Counted from the stretch's first letter, positions 10,555 through 22,517 are shown. The stretch is 64,000 nucleotides of DNA from Mycogone perniciosa (GCA_025331125.1 JAOALB010000022.1:181247-245246), one strand, 5' to 3'. The notes: a model not told the origin generated them from the sequence alone. Program-made: numbers and translations.

Positions 10555-12222
10555 TGTGACAACAATTTGGGGTTTAGCGTATGTGTGAGTATATTGGCAA
10601 ATAAAGGAATATGATCCGATCACAGCAAGCTGCAATGCCAGCACAGGTGAATGGAAGACGATGGCATTAATGCAGTTCCCTCAAATGGGCAGCGGCACAG
10701 CGTCCAACAGGCGTGTCAAAAGGCGCGCCGGGGGCTAGCGGATGAAGCCTCAACGCCGACAAACACTGCTACAGACGACTCCGCAAGGTTAGGTCTTCGA
10801 CTTTTTCTCGCGTATCAGAGGTGCTCCCAGAGAAGAGACGCAATGAGGAAGGGCACCAACAGCGTGGAGAGTCGAGAGATTGCCGCGCCTTATGACGAAG
10901 GATGACAAAGGACACGGCTGAGAGAGCTTAGCTGAACGCGCATCAGTGTAGGAGTCAACTGTGGGGCCACGCTGAATCACGTTAATACGGAGTACAGGTA
11001 GATAGATAGTAGGCTAGGTAGGTGGATTGGTGGATGTACCTTTTAGGATGTGGCATATTAGACTTTTCACGGTAACGGACTTCAAGATCCCAAGTTTGTA
11101 CGAAGTGCAATAAGGTAATTTTATTAGCAAGCAACTAGTGACAATGAGAGCATTAGGGATATTTCTTTTAGGAGTTAGCTACGGAGTACACAGCACGTAG
11201 ATGCTGATATTAGTACGAAGTAGTCACTGCTGAAATACTGGCAAGCAACTGGACCTTATATCCCTGATCTTATAGGGAAACCACACGCCACAGTCCACTA
11301 CTCGTAAAAGGGCTTCCAGAATTTCCAGATCCAAGTTCCATCATCGCTTTGCCACTCTTTCATGCTCTCAAATTGGTTCGAATTGCTCCATTACAAAATG
11401 CTCTAGGCCTTTGTAAAATTATAATTAAGTGCATATTTAATCGCCTCCGTGATGACTTGAGCGGTTGGGCAGAGACAGCTTGCTTTTAAGTTCCTATCCT
11501 TGTGAAAGCACTGAGGCGACGGGATCTACTATATACCTGAAGGGAGGCAGTAGGCAATGCGGGCCAAGTACCGACCAAGGTGCCTCTCATAACAGACGAC
11601 CCCTCCCCTCCAATACCAGTCCCAAATCACCATCCATTGTTTCATCACACTCCAACGAACACATACGCAAAAGCGAGGTCAAACAAAACAAAGCTCCGTC
11701 ATTTCTTTTCCGCATAGCCAACAGCACACGCGGGAACGCTTCTCTCTGTTTCAAAGCATATCCTTCCTTGCCTTTGGTAACACCACTTCGGACTGTACCA
11801 TCTGAGACACACACAGATCAGGCTTGGTGCAAAACATCCATGGCCCTAATGCCTGGCACAACTGCATCAAATCACGAATAAACGAACAATTCATCGCATG
11901 GTGCGGCGATTCACAGTCAACAGCACTCATTGGCCATCGTGTAGCGACCTATGTTGACAAGGCCGCAGTTGTTTTGCATCGTCAACGGGCTGGTTGTCCA
12001 AGAGCTCCCATCGAGCTTCACTCATTAACTTCTCCCTTCTGCATCCAGTGGTTACACTACATAACGTCCATTTAAGCCTACATTAGCACGTTGAAATTGT
12101 GGCGCTTACGGGAATGATAAAACTCTGTTGCGGGGAATCTCCAGGCTGCTCACAATCAATCATCTCTTCTTTCTGCTGTCCGTGTTTGCCTCTCTCGATA
12201 ATTGACCAGTTGGGAGGTAGCA
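10555..12222. other. 1.7 kb intergenic region, no gene seen
   Basis: Lies between the divergent TFIIF alpha and nucleotidyltransferase genes. Open frames are short or lack ATG (for example 11465-11881 opens with TTG) and resemble no family. It has two TACGGAGTAC-type words (10986-10995, 11181-11189) and AT-rich stretches around 11100-11440. Part is probably the long 5' region of the downstream gene. An unrecognised non-coding RNA cannot be excluded. Confidence 0.45.
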
Positions 12223-15200
12223 ATGTCATCAACCCAAAGAGAAGCGCGCGTTATTGGGAGCGATGAGCCAGCCTCGGGTTTGGAAGGCCATCTGCGAAAT
12301 CTCATTCTTACACACAATGTGACAAGCAGCAACATATCTGGCAATGTCGGGAATCTTACAGCGCAACCGAGGATCTCCTCACCACATCACCCTCTTGAGC
12401 AGCATACAGAACCTTCGAACTTTCCCGCCAGCCCGGGGCAGAACAACGCCGTCTTCAACTATACTAGTCATGGATCACACTCACCAAAACCTAGCAGGAG
12501 ACGGCCAAATCAGGCTCAGCGGAGACAGATGGCCTCACAATTAACGATTACACCGGATCCACGACCCCAACATCCGATGCAAAACCACCAGACCCGATCC
12601 TCTTCATCATACCAGCGCCATATGTTTACAAACTCTCATCCCCAGGTTTGGTCCGGGCCAAGGCACTCAGATCTTCCGCGCTCCCATAGCTCGTGGAGTG
12701 GTCCTTCGCAAGGTCATGCCTCAAATACGGCCGGATACTTAAATTCATCGCCAGTGATGCACCCAAATACGCTGCCATCGCACGCTAGTCGACAGAACAC
12801 TGGGTCATTTTACACTTCCCGTCGTCCATACTTCAGGGTCGAAGAAGTTGCTAACCAGGCCAATATGTTGGACATGCTTTGCTATCAAGTTGTTTCATCT
12901 TCCGAAATCCAAAGGTCTGAAATCGTCACAAAAGAGGCTTTCCGGCAGCGGATTGAAAGCATTAGCCGCGAGGTCATTACTCGTTATGAGCAAACTTATT
13001 GCCAAAATCTCCCGCCTCTATCAGTGGAACTCAAGTGTTTTGGCAGCCTTTCCTCCGGCTTTGCCACAAAGGCCTCGGATATGGATCTCGGCCTTCTATC
13101 ACCTCTGTCCAAGATCCAACCTGATGCGCCTAGCTCTCCGATACCCCGTCTTCTTGAAAAGGCATTCTTAAATGCCGGACTAGGTGCAAGGCTTCTTAGT
13201 CGAACAAGAGTCCCCATCATTAAGCTCTGCGAATCGCCTCCGGAGAAGCTTCGTCAAGGTCTCTTGGCAGAGCGGGAGAAGTGGGAGAACGGCGTCGAGA
13301 ATGAGCTACATGCTGGTGCTGAAGAAGAACACGACAATGATAATCCCTATCATGGCGATGATGACGAACGTACAGACGCTGTCTTGGCCGATGCTGATTC
13401 AACGTCACCATTTGAGTTCGAGGTTCCGTGTGGAGATGCCGGTGAAACACAACGTTTCCGACTTCAACAGGGATCTAAACATTCCCTCTCATCCTATTAC
13501 GGTCTAGCTAAGCGAATTTTGCGGCGAGCCGGCGGGCGTGATGTTACTGTCTCGAATTACAGTGATTTCACCCCAGTAGATTGGGTGATTCTAAACCGAC
13601 TCTGCCAAGCATTTATCCATGGACTATTCGACCCTTCCATTCGAGAACGCCTTGCCCAATATCCCTCTTTTTCACTGGGGAATATGTCAAACATGTCCTA
13701 CAATCGCTCTCTTCTTGGGGTATCCACCCAGGTCGAGGGAGAGCAGATCTTACAGGCCTGGGACAGATGGCCAGTTAGGGAGTCATTACATATCAGGGGA
13801 CAACCACAGGATGAACAAATGCTAGGAGTGTGGGAGACCTTACAATCAAGGGCAATATCAGATCTCGATCCTCTCTCATACACCAAGGAGCTCCAGGTGG
13901 CCCTCGAAAAAATCAAGAGAATACCTTCCATACAATTACTCTTACTCGAGCAAAGCCAGCAAGAAACGCCATCGCAATACTATGAGAGGGCCCAAGGTAT
14001 CATGAATAACTTAAAATTTCGCGCGGAAGAACAATCACACGCAGTGAGTCAGGCTATCAACAACCAGTATATTTCGGGGATATTTCACGACGGCATCCGT
14101 GGTGAAGTGAAGAATTATCAACAGCAGTTCCCAGAACAATCTGACCTTCAGGCCATTGGGTGTCGACACAAGAGCCTCCATCTAGCCCATGAACTAGAGA
14201 GGGCTCTTACCGAAGACTTTTATGATGTGGCATATGTGCCAGACGTCAAACAGTACATCAGCTTATTGCGTTCACCACTTCGCGAAATTCTAGTAGCGCC
14301 AGAGAGCCACTGTTTTTTCGTACCTGTTGCCTCTGAACTCTTTCCCCTCCTTAAGAGAATGAAGGCCCTGGAACACCCTCACAAAATGACACCAAATCAA
14401 CCACGGGACAGATACCACGACCCCCTTGAGTTCCCAAAGACGGGGGTTGGTGTACAATGCGATATCAATTTCTCGGCTCACCTTGCCCTCCAAAATACTC
14501 TCCTTTTACGCTGTTACTCGCATGCAGACCCCAGAGTCAGGCCCATGGTGCTGTTTATTAAGCACTGGGCCAAAGTTCGGGGAATCAACTCCGGATATCG
14601 TGGTACTCTAAGCAGTTATGGCTACGTGTTGATGGTGCTGCATTATCTGGTCAACGTTGCGCAGCCGTTTGTGTGTCCCAATCTGCAACAACTTGCACCA
14701 CCACCGCCACCTAACCTATCGCCTGCCGAGGTTGAGGCCACAATTACTTGTAGAGGCTACAATGTTCAATTTTGGCGAAACGAGCAGGAAATAGTGCAAT
14801 TGGCGCTCGCCAACCAACTGAACAGCAATACTGAAAGTCTTGGCCAACTTCTGCGGGGATTTTTTGAGTATTTCGCCCAGAGCGGTATAATGAGCAACGG
14901 CTCTGGAAAGGGCTTTGATTGGGGTCGAGACGTCATCAGTTTGCGAACCCATGGTGGACTACTTGCGAAACAGGAGAAAGGTTGGACGGGGGCGAAGACG
15001 ATTTATGAGGTTCAGAACACAGCCATGGACACAAGTCCATCAACTGGGAGGTCCTCGGCAAACCATAGACAATCAGAAGTCCCAGAGACTGATGGGCAAT
15101 GCAGGTCTGCTCAACCCTCTGGCAAGAGTGGGGAAGTCAAGGAGGTTCGACTTCGCTATCTTTTCGCTATTGAAGACCCGTTTGAGTTAGACCACAATGT

Positions 15201-15405
15201 TGCACGGACCGTGACACATAACGGCATCGTCTCAATCCGAGACGAGTTCCGTCGAGCTTGGAGAATTATTCGGACTGTCGGAAATGGAACCACACAAGAA
15301 AGCTTGTTACAGGATGTTAATGAAGTTGAAGAAAGTCCAACTGCCTTTGGGCAATTGTTGGTGGATATCCATGGACCTGATGGATTCGGGAATGTATCAA
15401 GTTAG
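12223..15405 (+). CDS. Cid1-family terminal nucleotidyltransferase (PAP/25A-associated domain)
   Basis: Single exon, 1060 aa from the ATG at 12223 (a frame extending to 12202 opens with TTG). The first 200 residues are Ser/Pro/His-rich and probably disordered. The polymerase-beta-type catalytic motif is clear: FGSLSSGFATKASDMDLGLL with G274-S275 and metal-binding D286 and D288. The third expected aspartate lies in QCDINF at D747, followed by a helical core (FIKHWAKVRGINSG) and the PAP-associated domain near 795-870 (SSYGYVLMVLHYLV). About 460 residues separate the second and third aspartates, against roughly 60 in Cid1, so a large insertion splits the palm domain. Known members add U or C/U to the 3' ends of mRNA or U6 RNA. 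Aspergillus has such enzymes (CutA, CutB); which one this matches cannot be decided here. Confidence 0.82.
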   Translation: MSSTQREARVIGSDEPASGLEGHLRNLILTHNVTSSNISGNVGNLTAQPRISSPHHPLEQHTEPSNFPASPGQNNAVFNYTSHGSHSPKPSRRRPNQAQRRQMASQLTITPDPRPQHPMQNHQTRSSSSYQRHMFTNSHPQVWSGPRHSDLPRSHSSWSGPSQGHASNTAGYLNSSPVMHPNTLPSHASRQNTGSFYTSRRPYFRVEEVANQANMLDMLCYQVVSSSEIQRSEIVTKEAFRQRIESISREVITRYEQTYCQNLPPLSVELKCFGSLSSGFATKASDMDLGLLSPLSKIQPDAPSSPIPRLLEKAFLNAGLGARLLSRTRVPIIKLCESPPEKLRQGLLAEREKWENGVENELHAGAEEEHDNDNPYHGDDDERTDAVLADADSTSPFEFEVPCGDAGETQRFRLQQGSKHSLSSYYGLAKRILRRAGGRDVTVSNYSDFTPVDWVILNRLCQAFIHGLFDPSIRERLAQYPSFSLGNMSNMSYNRSLLGVSTQVEGEQILQAWDRWPVRESLHIRGQPQDEQMLGVWETLQSRAISDLDPLSYTKELQVALEKIKRIPSIQLLLLEQSQQETPSQYYERAQGIMNNLKFRAEEQSHAVSQAINNQYISGIFHDGIRGEVKNYQQQFPEQSDLQAIGCRHKSLHLAHELERALTEDFYDVAYVPDVKQYISLLRSPLREILVAPESHCFFVPVASELFPLLKRMKALEHPHKMTPNQPRDRYHDPLEFPKTGVGVQCDINFSAHLALQNTLLLRCYSHADPRVRPMVLFIKHWAKVRGINSGYRGTLSSYGYVLMVLHYLVNVAQPFVCPNLQQLAPPPPPNLSPAEVEATITCRGYNVQFWRNEQEIVQLALANQLNSNTESLGQLLRGFFEYFAQSGIMSNGSGKGFDWGRDVISLRTHGGLLAKQEKGWTGAKTIYEVQNTAMDTSPSTGRSSANHRQSEVPETDGQCRSAQPSGKSGEVKEVRLRYLFAIEDPFELDHNVARTVTHNGIVSIRDEFRRAWRIIRTVGNGTTQESLLQDVNEVEESPTAFGQLLVDIHGPDGFGNVSS

Positions 15406-15516
15406 AAGTATGTCGCTGGGATGACGGTTGTATAAAGTCTTGTGTAAAACAATTTCTTTTCTCTATTTACTGAGCGTGACGAAGGTCTTGGTGAAGAAAA
15501 TACTAGTAGAATGATG

Positions 15517-17345
15517 TTAATCTACGGATAGGAGACTGAACATATTGCCTCCAGTGGCAGGAGTTTTTGAAGTCACCAGTAGCTTCCGAGATGTATCGCC
15601 CTGTTTCTTTCTTTTCCCCTTCAAGTTCTTGTCACCGCGCACTTGACAGGCTTTTGGCGTCGGTTCCTCTGGGATGTCCACAAAGTCTTTCAACACTTGC
15701 ATGATTTGAAGTTGACCCTCCATCCTCAAGAACTTTAGTGCCATGTCAACGTTTGGATACTTGGCTAGAGGCGGCAGCTCCAACAAAGATTCGCGGATCT
15801 GTGAGAGACCCGGGGCCAGACGACTGACGTCATCTTCGGAGATAATAGAGAGAACTTGACTCAGAATTCGAAGCGAATAGTATCCTGCTTGAAGTTGTGC
15901 AACAAAATGAATCGTGTCCCATGGAACTTTACCCCCTGGGGTAAGTGCTACTTTGCCTGCCTGTTGAAGGGTGCACAAGGCATGCGAATACTTGCTCTGC
16001 TTCTCACATTCAAGAATGTCCAGTGCCAGGCAGAGAATAGTCCAGTAATGGACCTCGATTCCTCTCGTTTTCTTTGCCATTCCATTCATGAGCATCAACA
16101 ACTCGTTGATTGCGCTGGTAGCGGAATCTTTGGGCATCAAGCTGACTTCTCTCCCATTTTGGTCAAGTTGTTGTACCCGTCTGTATTCTTGGATGGAAAG
16201 TGAGCCAGGGCGTGGAAAAATCCATCGGGCGACGGTGTAAGCCAACCGCCGGATATGTGTACTTGGTTCCCAGGCAGTTCCTCTACCAGGGCTCTCGATC
16301 AAAATCGGAAGGAAAAATTTCGCTTGTGTGTCTCTTCCGCTAGAATCTGCTCGGTAGTGACCAAGTTGGAGAAGAAGCTCTGAGAGTCTAGGATCTAGAT
16401 TGCTCAGGGAGAGCAGGTTGTCTTGTATCGTTGACGGTAGTGGAATATGCTCGTGGTGTAGGTATTGTTGCCGGAAGTTTTGATAGTCAACTCCATCCAG
16501 TATAGGTTGCGAGCAAGCTTGTAGAATACGAGGAAGCATCGCTTCGGGGGAGCGCTTACGCTCATATGCCAATCGACAAGCCTCTACAGAGCTTGGTAGC
16601 CCGAGTTTTCTGTAGATGCTGCAAGGGGAAAAGGCCGCGCAACAGAACTTTGAATCGGCATTTTTATACACATCTCGCAGGAACACGACCTTCCCATCAG
16701 CAAGATCATGAGCCAGGAGGTCGGAGTCCGATGTCATCACAATTCCGCCGTTCTGTGCAACGTGTGCAGCGCAATAGCCATCTGCCTCGCCAGGTACCAC
16801 GAAACACACGGCTTTGTATCGAGGACACCCCCGAAGAGCATCGATGATTGCCGGCACCAAAAAGCTGGGATCCATGAAGGGCTTGTTTTCGGCTTGGCCT
16901 GGTTTGAATATTTCTCCATCGAGTTCGCCTTTGGATTTCACATGCCTGCCTGCGCATCCTTTGGGGTTGTTGGAAAAGAACAAACTGAGTCGTGTTGTAC
17001 TTTTCATCATTCTCTCCATACGCACAGATTGTTTCGAGGTCGGGAGGTAGCCATCGAAGTATATGGCTTTACTACTCGCAAATCAGTCGTTTCCTATCCA
17101 AGTGGACAATGGACATGAGATAGCTAGGAAGCTCACATAGTCACTCCATGACTTTGTAGTTCATCTAACCAGGCAATGAGAGCTTTAATAAGGCAAGGGT
17201 AGGATGGGTGGCTGATTTCATTGGCTCTGCATATATAGAGAATATGATATGCTAATGCTGGCCCATCAATAACTACCGTCTCGTCCTGGAGAATCTGATG
17301 AGCAGCATATGGCTCTAGAGTGGTGATGAGATGAGGGATCCCCAT
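15517..17345 (-). CDS. Asteroid-type XPG/FEN1-like nuclease-fold protein
   Basis: Two exons, 17345-17137 and 17071-15517, with a 65-nt intron (17136-17072); 587 aa. The N-terminus MGIPHLITTLEPYA is the start of XPG/FEN-type folds, with D27 in VVIDGPALAYHI. The splice restores IKAIYFDGYLP, the second conserved acidic strand. The XPG-I motif GEADGYCAAHVAQNGG with TSDSDLLAHD follows. The length and the replacement of part of the nuclease motifs fit the fungal Asteroid-domain family rather than FEN1, EXO1 or RAD2, and no helix-hairpin-helix or PCNA box is evident. Function in fungi is not established; nuclease activity is only possible. It is divergent from PRPP synthetase over 493 bp. Confidence 0.75.
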
Positions 17346-17838
17346 GTTGACGAGGCTGAGGTGAAATAAAAACAGCCTTCAATGTGTCACATAGGTTGAA
17401 GTGTCTCCCATAGCTTATCCCAATATTCTCATCTTTATTTTCCAGTCTGGAGAGCGAACGGTCATGGTGGTAAGAAGCAGTGTCGCGCTTAGCCCCATGG
17501 CGGAAGAGAGGCTGTTTCTGGCACGGAATCTTTTGGTTAATAGTAATGCGACTAGGTTCTGAGGCTTACATAAGCATTGACACAGTTTAATTGCGAGTAT
17601 ACAGCACTGTTCGCTACGCTATCTTGTAGGCTTATCAGCTGTGGCACACTCGGTTATGCGATTGTCAGCCAATTAAATGCGCCAGTGGCCCCAATTAACG
17701 GCGCATTCAGACAGTCCGCTTGCTGAAAATTCACACAGTATGACTCCCGCAGGCCCCGCTGACGAGAGAAAAAAAAGCTGATCGCCTCGGCCGCCAACCT
17801 TTTTCTCACCTTTTCTCTTCCCCCAAGGGTCGGTCACG
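17346..17838. promoter_or_regulatory. shared divergent promoter, Asteroid gene / PRPP synthetase
   Basis: 493 bp between outward-facing starts. The part nearest the PRPP synthetase start is pyrimidine-rich (TTTTTCTC-type tracts around 17800-17825), a common feature of strong fungal promoters. The regulatory role is inferred from position. Confidence 0.4.
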
Positions 17839-19467
17839 ATGCGCAACACGCTCATTTTCGCTGGCAATTCATGCCCAGCTCTCACCGGCCAAATATGTGA
17901 GAACCTGGGCATGGCTCCTGCTGATGCGGAGCTGACCCAATTCTCCAATGTGAGCTTCCTGTAGCTCTTCGTCTTTTTGACCCTTTTGTTGTCAGCGCCG
18001 ACACTGACTGACCGACTCCAAGGGCGAGACCAGCGTCAGGATCCTAACTAGCGTCCGAGAAAAGGACGTGTTCGTCGTCCAGTCGGGGAGCCCTAGGATC
18101 AATGATTCCATCATGGAGTTGCTCATCATGATCTCTGCTTGCAAGGGCGGCTCCGCCAACAAGATAACAGGTTGGTCGCCATGCACTGTCCCAGCTCTGA
18201 CGTAGCGGGTCACTCACCATCCACAGCTGTCCTGCCTTATTTCCCCTACAGCCGTCAGTCGAAAAAGAAATCCCACAGAGGTGCCATCACTGCACGAATG
18301 TTGGCCAATCTGCTTGGTGTCGCCGGTGTTAAACACGTCATCACCGTTGACCTCCATGCCTCACAGATGCAAGGCTTTTTCAGATGCCCCGTCGATAACC
18401 TCCACGCGGAACCCATTATTGCAATGTGGATTCGACGCAACGTGCCTAACTGGAGAGAGGCCGTCGTTGTGTCGAAGAACGCTGGCGGGACAAAGCGGGT
18501 GACTTCCCTTGCCGATGCTCTTAAGCTCAACTTCGGCCTGGTTACCACTGACAGGAGGCGGGGTACTACTATGTCGGCCAGCATGATCATGAATCATTTG
18601 GATGGCCTCAATCAGCAAATTGCCCTGGAGAGCTCAACTCAAAGTACCAACCATGTCTCTGGTGAAGACCGAGATCGCCGAGCGCGGAACACAGTGAGAG
18701 CGCCGGTTCGGAATACTAGAGTTGTTGCCGACTCACAGGGGTCGCCCGTTCGGCCTAATGGTCCGTCTTCAACCCCGGCCAACACTACTGATGCCGTAGC
18801 AGAGAACCACAACAGTGCCACACCATCCAAGCCCCCAGAGCCACCTGTACAGGTTGACAACGACTATGATGATCGCCGTGCTCAAGAGGTCATTCACGGC
18901 CGCTTAGTCCAGGGCCATATTGTGGAAGACGATTTCCCCTCTCCAGCGATGTCAACCACCGAAAACAGTGTGCATGAGGAAGACCCAATGGCCATGTCTC
19001 ATGCATCCTCGTTTTTTGCTCCCGAACGCCAGTCACTGGCAGGTGGCGGTGATCCCGGCGCCAGCTCGGATGAAGAAGACAATGCATTTGAGAACCCCAA
19101 AGCTGAACACATGATTACTTTGGTGGGGGATGTGAAGAATCGGACTGTCTTCATTGTGGATGACATGATTGATAAACCTGGATCGTGGATTGCCGCCGCC
19201 GAGACGGTGGTCAAGAAGGGTATGGCCAAGAAGGTGTATTGCATTGCTACACATGGGGTCTTCGGCGGAGATTGCCTGGAACAATTGCAAGCATGCGAGT
19301 GCATTGACACCATTGTTGTTACCAACAGCTTTCCCCTCAATGAAGCCCGGGCCAAAAACTCAAGCAAGCTCGTTATACTCGATCTTTCATTCCTTTTGGC
19401 TGAAGCAATTCGCCGTAACCACTATGGCGAATCCATCTCTCCCCTCTTTCAGCACATAGGGGATTAG
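17839..19467 (+). CDS. ribose-phosphate pyrophosphokinase with large insertion (Prs1/Prs5 type)
   Basis: Three exons: 17839-17949, 18023-18170 and 18227-19467; 499 aa. Introns are 73 and 56 nt and restore conserved FSNGETSVRIL and SANKITAVLPYFPYS. The enzyme makes PRPP from ribose 5-phosphate and ATP for nucleotide, histidine and tryptophan synthesis. Visible motifs: the flexible catalytic loop near K170 (KNAGGTKRVTSLAD), divalent-metal histidine in VDLHASQMQGFF, and the PRPP-binding loop VFIVDDMIDKPGS near 395-407. Between about residues 203 and 380 is a roughly 180-residue, acidic, low-complexity insertion where classical enzymes run straight through. Such a non-homologous region is known from yeast Prs1 and Prs5, which work in heteromers and link to cell-wall integrity. 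The genome should therefore also encode shorter partner subunits elsewhere. Confidence 0.95.
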
Positions 19468-20186
19468 GCGAATGAATCCTCCTCATTCTATCATATACTC
19501 TGATGCTAGTGCTCCTTATCGATTTAACATCTTTACTGGGTGGCATCTCTTTGTTTATTTACTCCAGCGTGGCGTTTCAGGATGCAGGAAATAAATCCAC
19601 GGCAACAATGCTTACGAACCCAGGAAGCTGGACAGGTACATGGATGGCAATGATCAAGCTGATCTTCATGTCGTGACGATGGTATCTTTTTACTGGTGAT
19701 ACTTGAGGGTTGAGTAGCTCTGACCTATTTTCCCACATCCCTCTCCCCAGCGGTGCTGTCACTTGTGACGGCAAGGATCCGATTCATCTCAGAATGGATT
19801 CTTAACGGAGCGCTGGTAGATCAAACCTTTCGATCCTAGAAGGCCCTTGACTCTGGTCTGCAATGACTACTGCTACTTAGCTGCGTGGGTCAAGGGCAAG
19901 AGAAATTTTCGAACATGCCTGTTGTAGAACATTAGTAATTAGCTTATCACAAGGCGAGTTGGTCGATAAATCAAAGATGGGGACTATTCATTTTACAAGT
20001 TTGTTTTGGCCACGCTTCGTGCATAATCTCTGAGTTTGAGGTAATAATAAAGCCAGTGGAGAAGTTGGTATGGCGCGAAGAAATGACTGGATCGCTTTCT
20101 AAATGGTAGAGTAGTGTGTATTCGCCTTTCTCTATAGGTACGCTAATTCTACGAAGCATGTATGTCGTTCTTGTTTTTGTTCTTGT
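19468..20186. other. convergent 3' flanks, no gene seen
   Basis: 719 bp between the stops of PRPP synthetase and the dehydrogenase. Short antisense frames only. It probably holds the two 3' untranslated regions. Confidence 0.5.
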
Positions 20187-21541
20187 TCAAGTAGGCTTGC
20201 GGTGCATGATGAGTGCAGACGCCTATTCATGTGTTAATTCCGGGTGTAATCATGTCAGTTCTTCGATCTTACCTGGTGGTTGGGGAAAACGAGAGTTTCA
20301 GCAATGACGACGTTTTCTCGTCTGGTAGCAGCGAATACGATGGCCTCGGCGATATCGTTAGGGGTGAGAGGTTCGCAGCCGCTGATTTTATGGTTAGATT
20401 GGTATCGTCTTGATAGAGTGCTGAACAGAGTAGACTTACGCGTAGACAGCATCAGCTTTAACCTTGTCGCCGTAGAATCGAACAACGGAGAACTCCTAGT
20501 GATTGTTGATGGCATATTAGTTCAGAGTCAATGTCAAGATCAGGGTTTGTATGCGAATTAGGTACCGTCTCGACTTGGCCAGGGTCAATCTCAATGACCC
20601 TGATCCTAGTAGCAATGAGCTCCTTTCTCAAGCTTTCACTGAAGTTTTTCACTGCCGCCTTAGTGGCACAGTAGATGGAACCGCCAGGATAGCCTTCTCG
20701 ACCTGCGTTGCGGGGAATGGGAACATGTCAGCGGTGACCGACGTAACCAACACTCCTAGCCTTGGGAGTCATTTACCTGCAATGGACCCAACGTTGATAA
20801 TGTCTCCCTGGCCACCGTCGGGTCGCTCTAGGAAGATAGGCAGAATGGCTTGAGTCATATTGATGAGACCGGTGACGTTTGTCGAGAACATGGTGTTCAT
20901 GTCATCTTCACCAATTCCGGGGGCGCGTGCCACACCTTTGACGAGTCCGCTATCAGCAGAGAGTCGCAGGTTAGCATCACAGACCAGCCAAACCGCCATG
21001 AACAAGCTCCCTGTTTATAAAGTCATACTCACGCGTTGTTGAGGAGGACATGGATATTTCGCCACTCCTTCGGTAGACTGTCAACGAAGCCCTGAGTCTC
21101 ACTTGGGTTGCTGACATCGAGCTTAACCGCTAAGACCTTGACTCCATCGCCGACCTCCTCTTTGATCTGAGCGGCGAGCTCATTCAGGGAGTCGACACGG
21201 CGGGCCGCAATGATAAGACGCAAGTCACCATTGGGATTTGTCCGGGCAAATTCAAGTGCTGTTGAGCGCCCAATTCCAGAAGATGCCCCAGTGATGAGAA
21301 TGGTCTTGCCCGCAAGACGCTTGGCAGCAGCAGAGGTCATATCGCGAGTGAAGCTGAGAGGAGTAGTAGCAGCTACGACCGTAATGCCAGAACGACGGTT
21401 GATACGGGAATTGGAGCTGAAATTAGAGCGAAGACTATCAGAAGCCAGAGATCTTCCGGTAGATAGTAGCAGGGAAGAGCAACGAGAGTAAGACACAGCA
21501 GCGCGACGAGAAAGGAGGGCGGCTTCGGCGACTAGGCGCAT
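20187..21541 (-). CDS. NADP-dependent short-chain dehydrogenase (YMR226C type) with organelle-type presequence
   Basis: Six exons: 21541-21033, 20949-20777, 20702-20566, 20495-20440, 20381-20273 and 20222-20187; 339 aa. Introns are 83, 74, 70, 58 and 50 nt and every junction keeps the frame. The Rossmann motif TGASSGIG is at 84-91, NNAG follows LLN, the catalytic serine is S225 in INVGSIAG, and Y238-x3-K242 lies in IYCATKAAVKNF. The C-terminus (NDIAEAIVFAATRRENVVIA) is typical of the YMR226C group, which oxidises serine, 3-hydroxy acids and allo-threonine. That group is about 267 aa and starts near Met68 here. The extra 67 N-terminal residues are rich in Arg, Ser, Ala and Leu with almost no acidic residues early on, as in a mitochondrial presequence. 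Targeting is inferred. Confidence 0.86.
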
Positions 21542-22102
21542 CAAGATTGCTCAAGAACGAGGTTTTTTGATAGTAGTCGAATGAGAGAACACAAGACAGA
21601 TGCCTCCTTCTCACTCGTTTTAGACCAACGAGAAAGACTAGGTAGCAAAGAGATGGCGGGGGCGTAAGAATGAGAGATAGATGCTGCGGCGATGGTCGGG
21701 TTATCAAGCAGTCTGCTTTGATACTAGTTCAATTGGATTATTCATGTACCGAATGACGAAACCTACAACCTCCCCACCTACAGTCACAAAAGTCCATCTA
21801 CCCCGCCCGCGTCATATCTCCTACAACGGAGCACACTGAGAGACTGTACATGTACTGGACACTTTTTAAACGAGATCATCAATGAGCCCCTGCAACATAT
21901 CAATGTTGCAAAGCTGCCTTGCCTCCCGATCCGATCGTTTATTTCATTATGAGGATTCGGACAAAACCTGCTGGCTTGATTTGGCTTGCTGCGAGTTGTC
22001 GGCATCGCATTGTGAAGCTGAAGAGGTTGATAGGTCTCTGGCGCATCCCAACAAGGCACGCTAAAATATCGTGTTGAAGCAATGTAGAGAACTATATCAA
22101 AG

Positions 22103-22143
<41 letters not shown>

Positions 22144-22517
22144 TAGTATTAACGTGCGAACACTATTAATGTAGAAGTTACGATTCGTACTGATTTTCTA
22201 CTACAAATTTTGGTGGGCGCACGATTGAGGTGGTCCGACTTATTTAAGTATGAATTATATTTGTCTCACAGATAGTATCTAAGAGATGGATAGTCAAGTT
22301 ATCATGAAAGTACGGAGTACTCAATGCCCATAAGCAATGCCCCTGATCTCCCGTCCTCCTACATCAGAGATCAGCGATAAAGCTATATCCAAATGGTTTG
22401 CCAATTGATTAACTTGAATGGAAGCAGTCAAATGGTCACAAATCCACTCATAGGCAGGGTATAGATGCAGGTCTTTTATCTGTGAATCATCTCAGATTCA
22501 AGCACTCCTCGAATGCC
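21542..22517. other. intergenic, dinucleotide repeat, no gene seen
   Basis: Promoter region of the dehydrogenase and 3' flank of the transporter. It contains a pure CT microsatellite (about 22107-22142) and one AGTACGGAGTACT word at 22309-22321. No coding frame recognised. Confidence 0.5.
22107..22142. repeat. CT dinucleotide microsatellite
   Basis: An uninterrupted run of about 18 CT units directly after GGCCAT. It is intergenic and probably variable in length between strains. Confidence 0.9.

Noticed and set aside
11465..11881. 138-codon frame in the large spacer
   Set aside because: Opens with TTG and has no recognisable content or splice partners.
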